Of a DNA stretch of 6,290 nucleotides, positions 1 to 6,290 are shown one piece after another. The stretch comes from Chromatiales bacterium (GTDB taxonomy: Bacteria; Pseudomonadota; Gammaproteobacteria; SZUA-152). Location: the NCBI GenBank assembly GCA_026999335.1, contig JALTPW010000004.1:1-6290 (forward strand), written 5' to 3'. Position numbers and translations under genes: made by a program. Each line of letters begins with the position of its first letter. The stretch's first letter is position 1. Below the pieces are notes generated by a model that did no database searches, had not been told where the DNA came from, and was given only the letters and a program-made list of their open reading frames with translations.

Positions 1-2
1 GT

Positions 3-947
3 GGCGATGAGGACGTGCTCAAGAATGATCAATACCGCCTGTTCGGCAATCTGGAATGGCACCTGACGGAAACATTGTTATTCAATGCCGGAGCCATGTG
101 GGAAAAGACGGATCTTGCCGGTACCGATCTGTCGCCGCGCATCGGCATCAACTACCTCTTCAGCCCCGAGCACAGCATCCGCCTCACTGCCAGCCGCGCA
201 CGACGCACCCCGACCCTAAACGAGGCGAAAGCCAATTTCCGTATCGCCGTGTACGACAGTTACTGGTACCAACTTCCCCCCAGCGTCTCCACCCCCACGG
301 ACTTCGTCAGCACCCAGTGGGTCGGCAACCCAGACCTGGAATCCGAGACCATTACCTCCTTTGAGCTGGGTTATATGGCCAGTCTGCTGCGTTGGGGGAT
401 CAGCCTGGATATCAAGCTCTTCCGTGAAGAGTTCAAAAACCTCATCAATATCGATAAGACCAAGGTCATAGACAGCAGCGATTACTTCGATGGACTCCAC
501 GATATCTTCGAAAACGCCGGCAACGCCACCGTCAAGGGCGCGGAACTGGCCTTCGAATACCGGCCCCGGCGCGCCACGCGCCTCCGCCTGTCCCATTCCA
601 TAACCCGGCTCGACAGCGACTTTCCCAATCTCTCCCGCGGAGAAGGCGACGACACCGCCCCCCGTCAGATCTCCTCTCTCATTGCCATGCAGAGCCTGCC
701 GGGAAGGCTTAATGGCAGTCTGGCCTATTACTTCGTCAGTGCCAGCGACGGCTTCGGCTCAGGCGGGGCCGTTCCCGCGCATAAACGGATCGACCTGCGC
801 GCCGGCATGGAATTCGGCAACCAGCGCACCCGGGGAGAAGTCGCCGCCGTGGTGCAAAATCTGCTGAATGAGGAATACGCCGACTGGCGGCCCGACAACC
901 TCTCAGGACGGCGGCAGTATATCTCCGTATCCCTGCAACTCGACTGA
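3..947 (+). CDS. TonB-dependent outer-membrane receptor, C-terminal part (5' end outside window)
   Basis: This is the C-terminal 314 residues of a TonB-dependent receptor, an outer-membrane beta-barrel that imports scarce ligands such as siderophores, haem, cobalamin or other nutrients using energy from TonB-ExbBD. The reading frame is open to the left edge, so the GTG at 15 is an internal valine codon; the signal peptide, TonB box and plug lie outside. Family marks seen are SRARRTPTLNEA (the usual 'fRAPtlnE' segment), GNPDLESETITSFELGY (the 'NPdLkPE...ELGy' motif), NAGNATVKGAELAFEY (barrel strand with the 'kGvEl' pattern), HKRIDLRAGMEF, and VVQNLLNEEYADWR near the end ('NLlneeY'). Alternating polar and hydrophobic strands continue to the last segment, ISVSLQLD. 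That end lacks the terminal aromatic residue usual for BAM-assembled barrels. The substrate cannot be read from this part. It is directly followed by a periplasmic binding protein gene and a sensor kinase gene, probably in the same transcript. Confidence 0.9.
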   Translation, partial: GDEDVLKNDQYRLFGNLEWHLTETLLFNAGAMWEKTDLAGTDLSPRIGINYLFSPEHSIRLTASRARRTPTLNEAKANFRIAVYDSYWYQLPPSVSTPTDFVSTQWVGNPDLESETITSFELGYMASLLRWGISLDIKLFREEFKNLINIDKTKVIDSSDYFDGLHDIFENAGNATVKGAELAFEYRPRRATRLRLSHSITRLDSDFPNLSRGEGDDTAPRQISSLIAMQSLPGRLNGSLAYYFVSASDGFGSGGAVPAHKRIDLRAGMEFGNQRTRGEVAAVVQNLLNEEYADWRPDNLSGRRQYISVSLQLD

Positions 948-972
948 TGCAGTGAAAACCCGGCAGCAAAAG

Positions 973-1962
973 ATGTCATCAGGGATACCGGGCAGACGAA
1001 GCCCTGGCATCTGCCGGTTTGGTTTGTCATGGCGCTCCGCCCTGCTGCTTCTGACGCTGCTGTGGTGGGTGCAGCCCGCCGCTGCCGGAAGCCTGCGCGT
1101 AACCCTCATCCCCAGCCACGACAAGCCTCTCTACCAGGATGTCATCAACGGCATCAACGCCAGTCTCAACGATCTGCCACAGCTACATCTGGAGACCGTC
1201 AGTCTGGCACAATTCCGGCAGCACAGTGCGGCCATCGACGCCAACAGCGACCTGCTGGTACCCATCGGCATCCACGCCACGGACAGTGTTATCCGCCTGC
1301 CGGGCCGTACGCCGATTCTGGCCACCCTGGTGCCCCGCGCCAGCTACGCCGCCAGCCGGCGAGCCAGCACCGACCCGAAACGGAAGATCAGCGCCATCCT
1401 GCTCGACCAGCCGATACGCCGGCAACTGCTTCTCACCCGTCTGCTGCTGGGCAGCTCGCAACGCATCGGCGTACCGCTGGGGCCGGACAGCCGGGCCATT
1501 AACAGCAACCTGCAACAGGCTGCGGAGGCCCTCAGCCTCCCCCTCATCACCACGAACATCAACAATCCGGACAAGCTGATGCGCGAACTATCCCGTCTGC
1601 TGGATCAAAGCGATGTGCTGCTGGCCCTGCCCGACTCACTGATATTCAACCGCCGCACACTGCGCAACATCCTCCTCAGCACCTATCGGCGACGTATCCC
1701 AGTCATTGGTTTCTCACACGCCTATGTCCGGGCCGGCGCCCTGGCTGCCGCCTATTCGACTCCTGGGCAGATCGGCCAGCAAACCGGCGAGGCCCTCCTC
1801 GCCCTGGCCCGGCACGGAGATCACCGCCTGCTCGGCGAGGCCCCGCCTCGCTATTTTTCCGTCGCTATCAATAAACAAGTCGCGCGTTCATTCGGCTACA
1901 CCGATCTTTCTGCACCACGGCTGGCGCGACAAATCAACCGGCTTGAGCGTAAAGACCAATGA
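973..1962 (+). CDS. Periplasmic ABC-type substrate-binding family protein (PF04392-like)
   Basis: A 329-residue secreted protein resembling the ABC_sub_bind family, whose members are two-lobed periplasmic binding proteins. Residues 1-38 look like a Sec signal peptide: basic start with R8, R9, R15 and R21, hydrophobic core ALLLLTLLWWV at 23-33, and a probable cut after AAA (36-38). The family's conserved C-terminal half is clear: SDVLLALPDSLIFNRRTLRN (213-232), then LLSTYRRRIPVIGFS (234-248), YVRAGALAAAYS (251-262) and NKQVARSFG (300-308). The ligand is unknown. ATG 973 was chosen because it gives a full signal peptide. An in-frame GTG at 952, just after the receptor's stop, and a TTG at 1024, giving a more compact signal, are alternatives; none has a strong Shine-Dalgarno sequence. 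The stop overlaps the kinase start by 4 bases (ATGA), which implies translational coupling. No permease or ATPase gene is nearby, so a sensing role with the kinase is plausible but inferred. Confidence 0.85.
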   Translation: MSSGIPGRRSPGICRFGLSWRSALLLLTLLWWVQPAAAGSLRVTLIPSHDKPLYQDVINGINASLNDLPQLHLETVSLAQFRQHSAAIDANSDLLVPIGIHATDSVIRLPGRTPILATLVPRASYAASRRASTDPKRKISAILLDQPIRRQLLLTRLLLGSSQRIGVPLGPDSRAINSNLQQAAEALSLPLITTNINNPDKLMRELSRLLDQSDVLLALPDSLIFNRRTLRNILLSTYRRRIPVIGFSHAYVRAGALAAAYSTPGQIGQQTGEALLALARHGDHRLLGEAPPRYFSVAINKQVARSFGYTDLSAPRLARQINRLERKDQ

Positions 1963-4679
1963 TCAATTTAGGCATCAAGGGCCGTATTCTGCTATTGGCA
2001 CTGATACCCGTTACGGGTATTGCACTTGTACTGTCGACCTATTTCATTCACTCCCAGCTGCAAAGCCTCGACTATGCGCTCAACAATCACGGACAGGCGC
2101 TGGCCCGCCATCTTGCCAGCGCCAGTGAATACGCCGTATTTTCCGGAAACCGGGAAATCCTCGCAGCACTGGCAAAGCAGGCCCTGTCAGAAGGTGATGT
2201 CGTGACCATCATCATCACGGACAAGCGGGGAGCCACGCTACTGGATTTTCACAACAAGCTGGCAGAGACAGATAACGACAAAAGGCAGAAAGTACGCATC
2301 TTCAGTCAACCGATCATCCAACAGATCATTACCAATCTGGATGAGGATGAGGCCTTCTATACGGAGGAAGACAACGCGAACCCCACACAAGAGACACTGG
2401 GCTGGGTGGCGGTCAAACTGTCCCTTGAGGCACTACAGACAGAAAAAAATGAAAGCATTATCAATTCCGTACTGATTACCTTTCTGGGTATCGTCCTCAG
2501 CCTGCTATTGGCCACCCGGCTTGGCCGTGGACTGACACGCCCCCTGCTGAAACTTCACCGTGCTGCGGAAGAAATACAGCGCGGCAATCTGGATGTCCAT
2601 ATCCAACAGGAGTCAACGGGTGAAATGCGCACCCTGGAAGAAGGTTTCCAATCCATGGCAACGGTTCTGCGTAAATCACGCAAAAATCTCCAACAACAGA
2701 TTGACCGAGCCACCGCAGGATTACATGAATCCATTCAGACCGTCGAACAACAAAATACCGAGCTAAAGCAGGCACGCCAGAAAGCCCTGGCCGCCAGCGA
2801 GGCAAAATCTGTCTTCCTCGCCAACATGAGCCATGAATTGCGTACACCGCTGAATGGCATTCTCGGCTTCACAAGGCTCATCCAAAAAACCCATCTCAGT
2901 AGCGAGCAACAAGATTATATTGAAACCATCGAAAAATCCGCGGACAACCTCCTTCATCTGCTCAATGACATTCTCGATATTTCAAAGATTGAAGCTGGAA
3001 AGCTGACGCTACAGAAATCCTTCTGCAACCTGAGAAGCACCATCGATGATGCACTGTCGCTGCTCGCCCCGGCCGCACAGGACAAAGGAATCGAACTGAT
3101 ATCACTTTTCTATCAGGACGTTCCTGAAACCCTTTTCACGGCAGCGGATCGCATTCGCCAGATCATGCTGAATCTTATTGGCAATGCCATCAAATTTTCT
3201 CCAGCAGGTTTCATTGTCATTCGCACCATGCTGGAAGAAGAAACCGATGATAGCGTCCTGATAAGAATTTCCGTCACCGATCAGGGCATCGGCATTTCAG
3301 CAGAAAACCAGAAAAGGCTGTTTCATAGTTTTGAACAGCTCGATGATTCAATGGCGCGTCAGTATAAGGGGGCCGGGCTGGGTCTGGCCATTTCCCGCTC
3401 ATTGGCGGAATTACTCGGCGGCGTCATCGGCGTTGACAGTCGCGAGGGTGACGGTGCGACCTTTTGGTTCACTATTCACTGCCATAAACTGCAACGCAAA
3501 CAAGACGACCAGGCACCTATGCCGCAGTTTAGCGGCTATTCTGTCGGCATTTATGACCCCAATGAGACATCCAGCCTTTCTCTCATGCATATGCTGAAAG
3601 CATCAAATTTAAACGTTTACCCGCACCAGCATCCAGAGACCCTGTTGCGACAGATTACCTCAGGCGCAAAGATCGACATTGTCATCATGGCGACCAGCCT
3701 TGACAGTCAGGATACGGAATTTCTGCAATCGTTGCTCAGTAAACGGCAACACAAGAGCGACTTCAACATTATCCTGCTGGTCAACAGTGTCGACCCTGTC
3801 ACCCTTCTTTTCGTGCATCAGCAATACGGATGTCTCTGTATACCCAAACCCCTGCGCAAGCAAGAAATCATTTCTGCACTGGAGTCACTGCTTTCCCCGC
3901 ACGGCCCTCAGCAAACAGCGGAAACAGTAGCGGACAGTAATGCCATTGACAGTTTGTCCGGCTATAAGATACTGGTTGTGGAAGACAATGAAATAAACGC
4001 CAAGCTCGTCGCACACATACTTAGTCAGGCTGGCGCATCAGTATCTCTGACCGAGAATGGCCAAGAGGCCATTGACAGCTACAGGAATACGTCTTTTGAC
4101 GCCATTCTCATGGACATACATATGCCGGTAATGAATGGCATTCAGGCCGCCCAGTGGATCAGGGGCCAGGAAGTGGACAATGAACATATCCCTATTATTG
4201 GCCTCACCGCCAGCCTTCTGGATACGGATCGGGAAAGTTATTTCCAGGCGGGAATTGATGCCATGCTGGTCAAACCCGCCGACAATGAGCATTTGATTGC
4301 ACTGATAAGAAAGCTCTGTGCTCAGCCTGAATCGTTAGCAATGACTTGTATAATGACCCCGCCTTCAGTAGATGCCGGTACAGACACCCCCCCGCCTATA
4401 CAAACATCACTAACATCCATGCTGATCAAGGAAATACCGGATGTCCGAGCCAAAATGCAAACCGTCAGCACTGCGAAAGACTGGCAACAACTGCAGGAGA
4501 TTTCGCACAAATTCTTCGGCGGCCTGGGCTATTGTGATGCCAAGGAATTACGGGCAGCGGCCAGCCGCCTCCAGCGCTGTTTGATATCAGGAGAGCACAG
4601 CACCATTGCCGACACACTCGCGGATGTCTTTATGGAAATGGACAGACTGCTCGCAGCACACAAAAATGATCGCACATAA
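1959..4679 (+). CDS. BarA/GacS-type hybrid sensor histidine kinase (HAMP-HisKA-HATPase-REC-REC-Hpt)
   Basis: A 906-residue inner-membrane hybrid kinase that should pass phosphate His-Asp-His to a separate response regulator. Order seen: membrane segment 9-30; periplasmic sensor about 31-166, whose start (LGIKGRILLLALIP) resembles GacS; membrane segment about 167-187; HAMP about 188-240; coiled coil about 240-285; HisKA with the phospho-accepting H292 in NMSHELRTPLNG; ATPase domain with N409 (N box), DQGIGIS (441-447) and GAGLGLAIS (471-479). The first receiver, about 526-645, is degenerate: A578 sits where the phospho-Asp should be, though K630 remains. The second receiver, about 668-787, is intact with E675/D676, D719, T750 and K772. 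A Pro/Thr-rich linker leads to a C-terminal Hpt domain with H850 in ISHKFFGG. Length and layout match BarA/GacS (about 920 residues). The genetic setting, fused by ATGA overlap to a binding-protein gene behind a TonB receptor, suggests a paralog with its own stimulus rather than the canonical orthologue; sequence alone does not settle this. No partner regulator gene is in the window. Confidence 0.93.
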   Translation: MINLGIKGRILLLALIPVTGIALVLSTYFIHSQLQSLDYALNNHGQALARHLASASEYAVFSGNREILAALAKQALSEGDVVTIIITDKRGATLLDFHNKLAETDNDKRQKVRIFSQPIIQQIITNLDEDEAFYTEEDNANPTQETLGWVAVKLSLEALQTEKNESIINSVLITFLGIVLSLLLATRLGRGLTRPLLKLHRAAEEIQRGNLDVHIQQESTGEMRTLEEGFQSMATVLRKSRKNLQQQIDRATAGLHESIQTVEQQNTELKQARQKALAASEAKSVFLANMSHELRTPLNGILGFTRLIQKTHLSSEQQDYIETIEKSADNLLHLLNDILDISKIEAGKLTLQKSFCNLRSTIDDALSLLAPAAQDKGIELISLFYQDVPETLFTAADRIRQIMLNLIGNAIKFSPAGFIVIRTMLEEETDDSVLIRISVTDQGIGISAENQKRLFHSFEQLDDSMARQYKGAGLGLAISRSLAELLGGVIGVDSREGDGATFWFTIHCHKLQRKQDDQAPMPQFSGYSVGIYDPNETSSLSLMHMLKASNLNVYPHQHPETLLRQITSGAKIDIVIMATSLDSQDTEFLQSLLSKRQHKSDFNIILLVNSVDPVTLLFVHQQYGCLCIPKPLRKQEIISALESLLSPHGPQQTAETVADSNAIDSLSGYKILVVEDNEINAKLVAHILSQAGASVSLTENGQEAIDSYRNTSFDAILMDIHMPVMNGIQAAQWIRGQEVDNEHIPIIGLTASLLDTDRESYFQAGIDAMLVKPADNEHLIALIRKLCAQPESLAMTCIMTPPSVDAGTDTPPPIQTSLTSMLIKEIPDVRAKMQTVSTAKDWQQLQEISHKFFGGLGYCDAKELRAAASRLQRCLISGEHSTIADTLADVFMEMDRLLAAHKNDRT

Positions 4680-4689
4680 CGGCATACCA

Positions 4690-5574
4690 TCACTCCGCTG
4701 GCAGGCAAAAACCTCTCAGGTACTGCAGAAACTCACCCTTGAGTTGCGGATGTTTCAAGGCATATTCCACGGTGGCTTTGAGGTAACCGAGCTTGCTACC
4801 GCAGTCGTAGCGTTGGCCGTCAAACTGATAGGCCATGACCACCTCTTCCTCAAGCAGGTCGGCAATGGCATCCGTCAGCTGGATCTCACCACCCGTGCCT
4901 TTGTCGGTATTTTCAAGCAGGGCAAAGATCCGTGGTGTCAGAATATAGCGGCCGACAACGGCCAGGTTCGATGGCGCCTCGTCGATTCGCGGCTTTTCGA
5001 TAATCTGTTCAACGCGCCCAAGCCGCTGACTCTTTTTCTCCAGCCGTACGATGCCGTACTTGTCCGTCTCCTGCGCATCGACTTCTTCCACACCCAACAG
5101 ACTACACTGCTGCCGGGTAAACAATTCGGTCATCTGTGAAAGACAGCCGTGCCGGCCACCATCGATCAGGTCATCGGCCAGGATGACTGCAAACGGATCA
5201 TCACCGACAACACTCTTCGCACACAGCACGGCATGACCCAACCCCAACGCCTCTGGTTGACGGATATAGACGCAGTTCACCCCGGAAGGAAGAATGTCAT
5301 GCACGATATCCAGCAAGGTTTGTTTACCACGCTGTTCAAGCTCATATTCCAGTTCAAAATTACGGTCGAAGTGATCCTCGATGGCACGCTTGCTGCTGCT
5401 GGTGACAAAAATCAGCTCGGTCACACCGGCGGCCACCGCCTCCTCCACTGCGTACTGAATCAGTGGCTTGTCGACGATAGGCAACATTTCCTTGGGATTT
5501 GCCTTGGTGGCCGGCAAAAAACGTGTGCCCATACCCGCAACGGGAAAGACAGCCTTACGAATTCCCTGTGTCAT
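4690..5574 (-). CDS. galU: UTP-glucose-1-phosphate uridylyltransferase (UDP-glucose pyrophosphorylase)
   Basis: A complete 294-residue cytoplasmic GalU, which joins UTP and glucose-1-phosphate to give UDP-glucose and pyrophosphate. UDP-glucose feeds galactose metabolism, lipopolysaccharide core, exopolysaccharide and other glucosylation. The nucleotidyltransferase signature is at the N terminus: FPVAGMGTRFLPATKANPKE (10-29), followed by MLPIVDKPLIQYAVEEA (30-46). Other marks are RQPEALGLGHAVLCA (105-119), the metal-binding Asp segment ILADDLID (131-138), IIEKPR (191-196, holding the conserved E193-K194 pair), GTGGEIQLTDAI (226-237) and DGQRYDCGSKLGYLKA (252-267). Length is normal for bacterial GalU (about 290-305). 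The ATG is preceded by a purine-rich stretch (AAAGGG, then AAAGAG) that can serve as the ribosome site. A terminator upstream separates it from pnp, so it is likely transcribed alone. It converges on the kinase gene, with 10 bases between the two stop codons. Confidence 0.97.
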   Translation of the reverse strand: MTQGIRKAVFPVAGMGTRFLPATKANPKEMLPIVDKPLIQYAVEEAVAAGVTELIFVTSSSKRAIEDHFDRNFELEYELEQRGKQTLLDIVHDILPSGVNCVYIRQPEALGLGHAVLCAKSVVGDDPFAVILADDLIDGGRHGCLSQMTELFTRQQCSLLGVEEVDAQETDKYGIVRLEKKSQRLGRVEQIIEKPRIDEAPSNLAVVGRYILTPRIFALLENTDKGTGGEIQLTDAIADLLEEEVVMAYQFDGQRYDCGSKLGYLKATVEYALKHPQLKGEFLQYLRGFCLPAE

Positions 5575-5650
5575 TACTCTTTACCCTTTATCCTGTTGGC
5601 TGAAACAATTTGTAAAACAACCTGAAATAGACGATACACCTTTATCTACG
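5575..5650 (-). promoter_or_regulatory. Probable promoter and leader region of galU
   Basis: This AT-rich stretch is the only room between the pnp terminator and the galU start, so the galU promoter should lie here unless transcription reads through. No -35/-10 pair close to consensus is visible. On the + strand, 5605-5620 holds interleaved half-sites, ACAA-T-TTGT-AAA-ACAA, which form two overlapping inverted repeats and could bind a regulator or be chance in AT-rich DNA. The purine-rich ribosome-binding stretch lies at about 5577-5588. Confidence 0.35.
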
Positions 5651-5651
5651 C

Positions 5652-5675
5652 AAAAAAGGGGCCATCCGGCCCCTT
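5652..5675 (-). terminator. Rho-independent terminator of pnp
   Basis: Read on the - strand, this is an 8-base-pair perfect stem, AAGGGGCC and GGCCCCTT (arms 5668-5675 and 5656-5663), closed by a 4-base loop (5664-5667). A run of six T in the transcript direction (5652-5657) overlaps the last two stem bases. It begins about 20 bases after the pnp stop codon. The + strand side has only an interrupted T run (TTCTTT), so termination in the other direction would be weaker. It should insulate galU from the pnp transcript. Confidence 0.9.
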
Positions 5676-5696
5676 CTTTGTCACATAACAGGAACC

Positions 5697-6290
5697 TTAT
5701 TCGACACCCACCGCCTTCATGCTGAGGCGAATGCGGCCCTGCTTGTCGATCTCCAGCACCTTGACCTTGATCACGTCGCCTTCTGACAGCTTGTCACTGA
5801 CATTTTCGACACGCTCGTCGGAGATCTGCGAAATGTGCACCAGTCCGTCCTTGCCCGGCAGGATGGTGACGAAGGCGCCAAAATCCATCAATTTGGCGAC
5901 CTTACCTTCATAAATCTTGCCCACTTCGACATCGGCGGTGATCTGCTCGATCAAACGCAGTGCCTCTTCGCCGGCGGCACTGTCCACGGAGGCGATTTTG
6001 ATGCTGCCGTCGTCTTCAATATCAATGCTGGCGCCGGTCTGCTCGGTAATCGAACGAATGGTGGCGCCGCCCTTGCCGATCACGTCACGGATCTTGTCCG
6101 GATGGATCTTAATGGTCAGATAGCGCGGTGCAAACTCGGACATCTCTTCACGCGGCGAGGTGATCGCCTCGTTCATTTTAGTGAGGATATGCAGATAACC
6201 TTCTTTAGCCTGACCCAACGCCTGCGCCATGATATCGCGTGTAATGCCGGTGATCTTGATATCCATCTGCAAGGCGGTCACGCCCTCTTC
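5697..6290 (-). CDS. pnp: Polynucleotide phosphorylase, C-terminal part (5' end outside window)
   Basis: The last 197 residues of PNPase, the phosphate-dependent 3'-to-5' exoribonuclease that shortens RNA in the cytoplasm, often within the RNA degradosome. The frame is open at the right edge, so the start is outside the window. The fragment begins in the second RNase PH-like core domain with GVTALQMDIKITGIT (fragment residues 3-17), followed by the helical stretch AQALGQAKEGYLHIL. A KH RNA-binding domain follows (about 58-115) with its GKGG loop at 72-75 inside HPDKIRDVIGKGGATIRS. An S1 RNA-binding domain spans about 122-192 (GKIYEGKVAKLMDFGAFV, then KDGLVHISQIS, ending GRIRLSMKAV). The protein stops only a few residues after S1, so it lacks the Ala/Pro/Glu-rich tail found in E. 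coli PNPase. The gene is followed by a strong intrinsic terminator. Confidence 0.97.
   Translation of the reverse strand, partial: EEGVTALQMDIKITGITRDIMAQALGQAKEGYLHILTKMNEAITSPREEMSEFAPRYLTIKIHPDKIRDVIGKGGATIRSITEQTGASIDIEDDGSIKIASVDSAAGEEALRLIEQITADVEVGKIYEGKVAKLMDFGAFVTILPGKDGLVHISQISDERVENVSDKLSEGDVIKVKVLEIDKQGRIRLSMKAVGVE

Noticed and set aside
15..17. GTG at 15 as the start of the receptor gene
   Set aside because: The frame is open to the left edge and the product lacks a signal peptide and plug domain, so this is an internal codon of a truncated gene.
216..596. 126-residue open frame on the - strand inside the receptor gene
   Set aside because: It is antisense to clear TonB-receptor motifs and lacks any recognisable domain.
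868..972. Longer binding-protein gene starting at ATG 868
   Set aside because: It would overlap the conserved end of the receptor by about 80 bases and place 35 non-family residues ahead of the signal peptide.
973..1086. Tat or lipoprotein signal in the binding protein
   Set aside because: The RR at residues 8-9 lacks the rest of the twin-arginine motif, and C14 lies before the hydrophobic core with no lipobox, so a plain Sec signal fits better.
4606..5139. Open frame on the + strand across the kinase end and galU
   Set aside because: It is antisense to galU, has no recognisable domain and is explained as a shadow of that gene.
5149..5625. 158-residue open frame on the + strand over the galU start
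   Set aside because: It is the mirror of the strongly conserved galU N-terminal coding region, with no family features of its own.
5697..5720. Premature truncation of PNPase
   Set aside because: The S1 domain is complete, a strong terminator follows, and the post-S1 tail varies in length between species, so a naturally short tail is more likely than a broken gene.

Overview
The window looks like chromosomal DNA of a gammaproteobacterium. The PNPase and GalU proteins are proteobacterial in character, the 906-residue hybrid kinase has the BarA/GacS layout typical of gammaproteobacteria, and a TonB-dependent receptor implies a Gram-negative outer membrane. No species can be named from the sequence alone. 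No mobile element, CRISPR array, tRNA or rRNA was seen.

Left part, + strand (3-4679): three tightly packed genes that probably form one transcription unit. The first is the 3' end of a TonB-dependent outer-membrane receptor gene, running off the left edge. Its stop codon is followed 25 bases later by the chosen ATG of a secreted periplasmic protein of the ABC substrate-binding family (PF04392 type). That gene overlaps the next by 4 bases (ATGA). The third gene encodes a membrane-bound hybrid histidine kinase with two membrane segments, a periplasmic domain, HAMP, HisKA, ATPase, a degenerate receiver, an intact receiver and Hpt. No ABC permease or ATPase gene is present. The arrangement suggests outer-membrane uptake or capture of a ligand, periplasmic binding, and signalling by the kinase, with the binding protein acting as a sensory partner rather than as a transporter part. 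That is an inference from gene order.

Right part, - strand (4690-6290): galU (UTP-glucose-1-phosphate uridylyltransferase), complete, and the 3' end of pnp (polynucleotide phosphorylase), running off the right edge. A strong intrinsic terminator lies between them and ends pnp transcription, so galU probably has its own promoter in the roughly 75 bases upstream of its start. The kinase gene and galU converge with only 10 bases between their stop codons.

The two halves appear functionally unrelated: a candidate environmental-sensing module next to housekeeping genes for nucleotide-sugar synthesis and RNA turnover.
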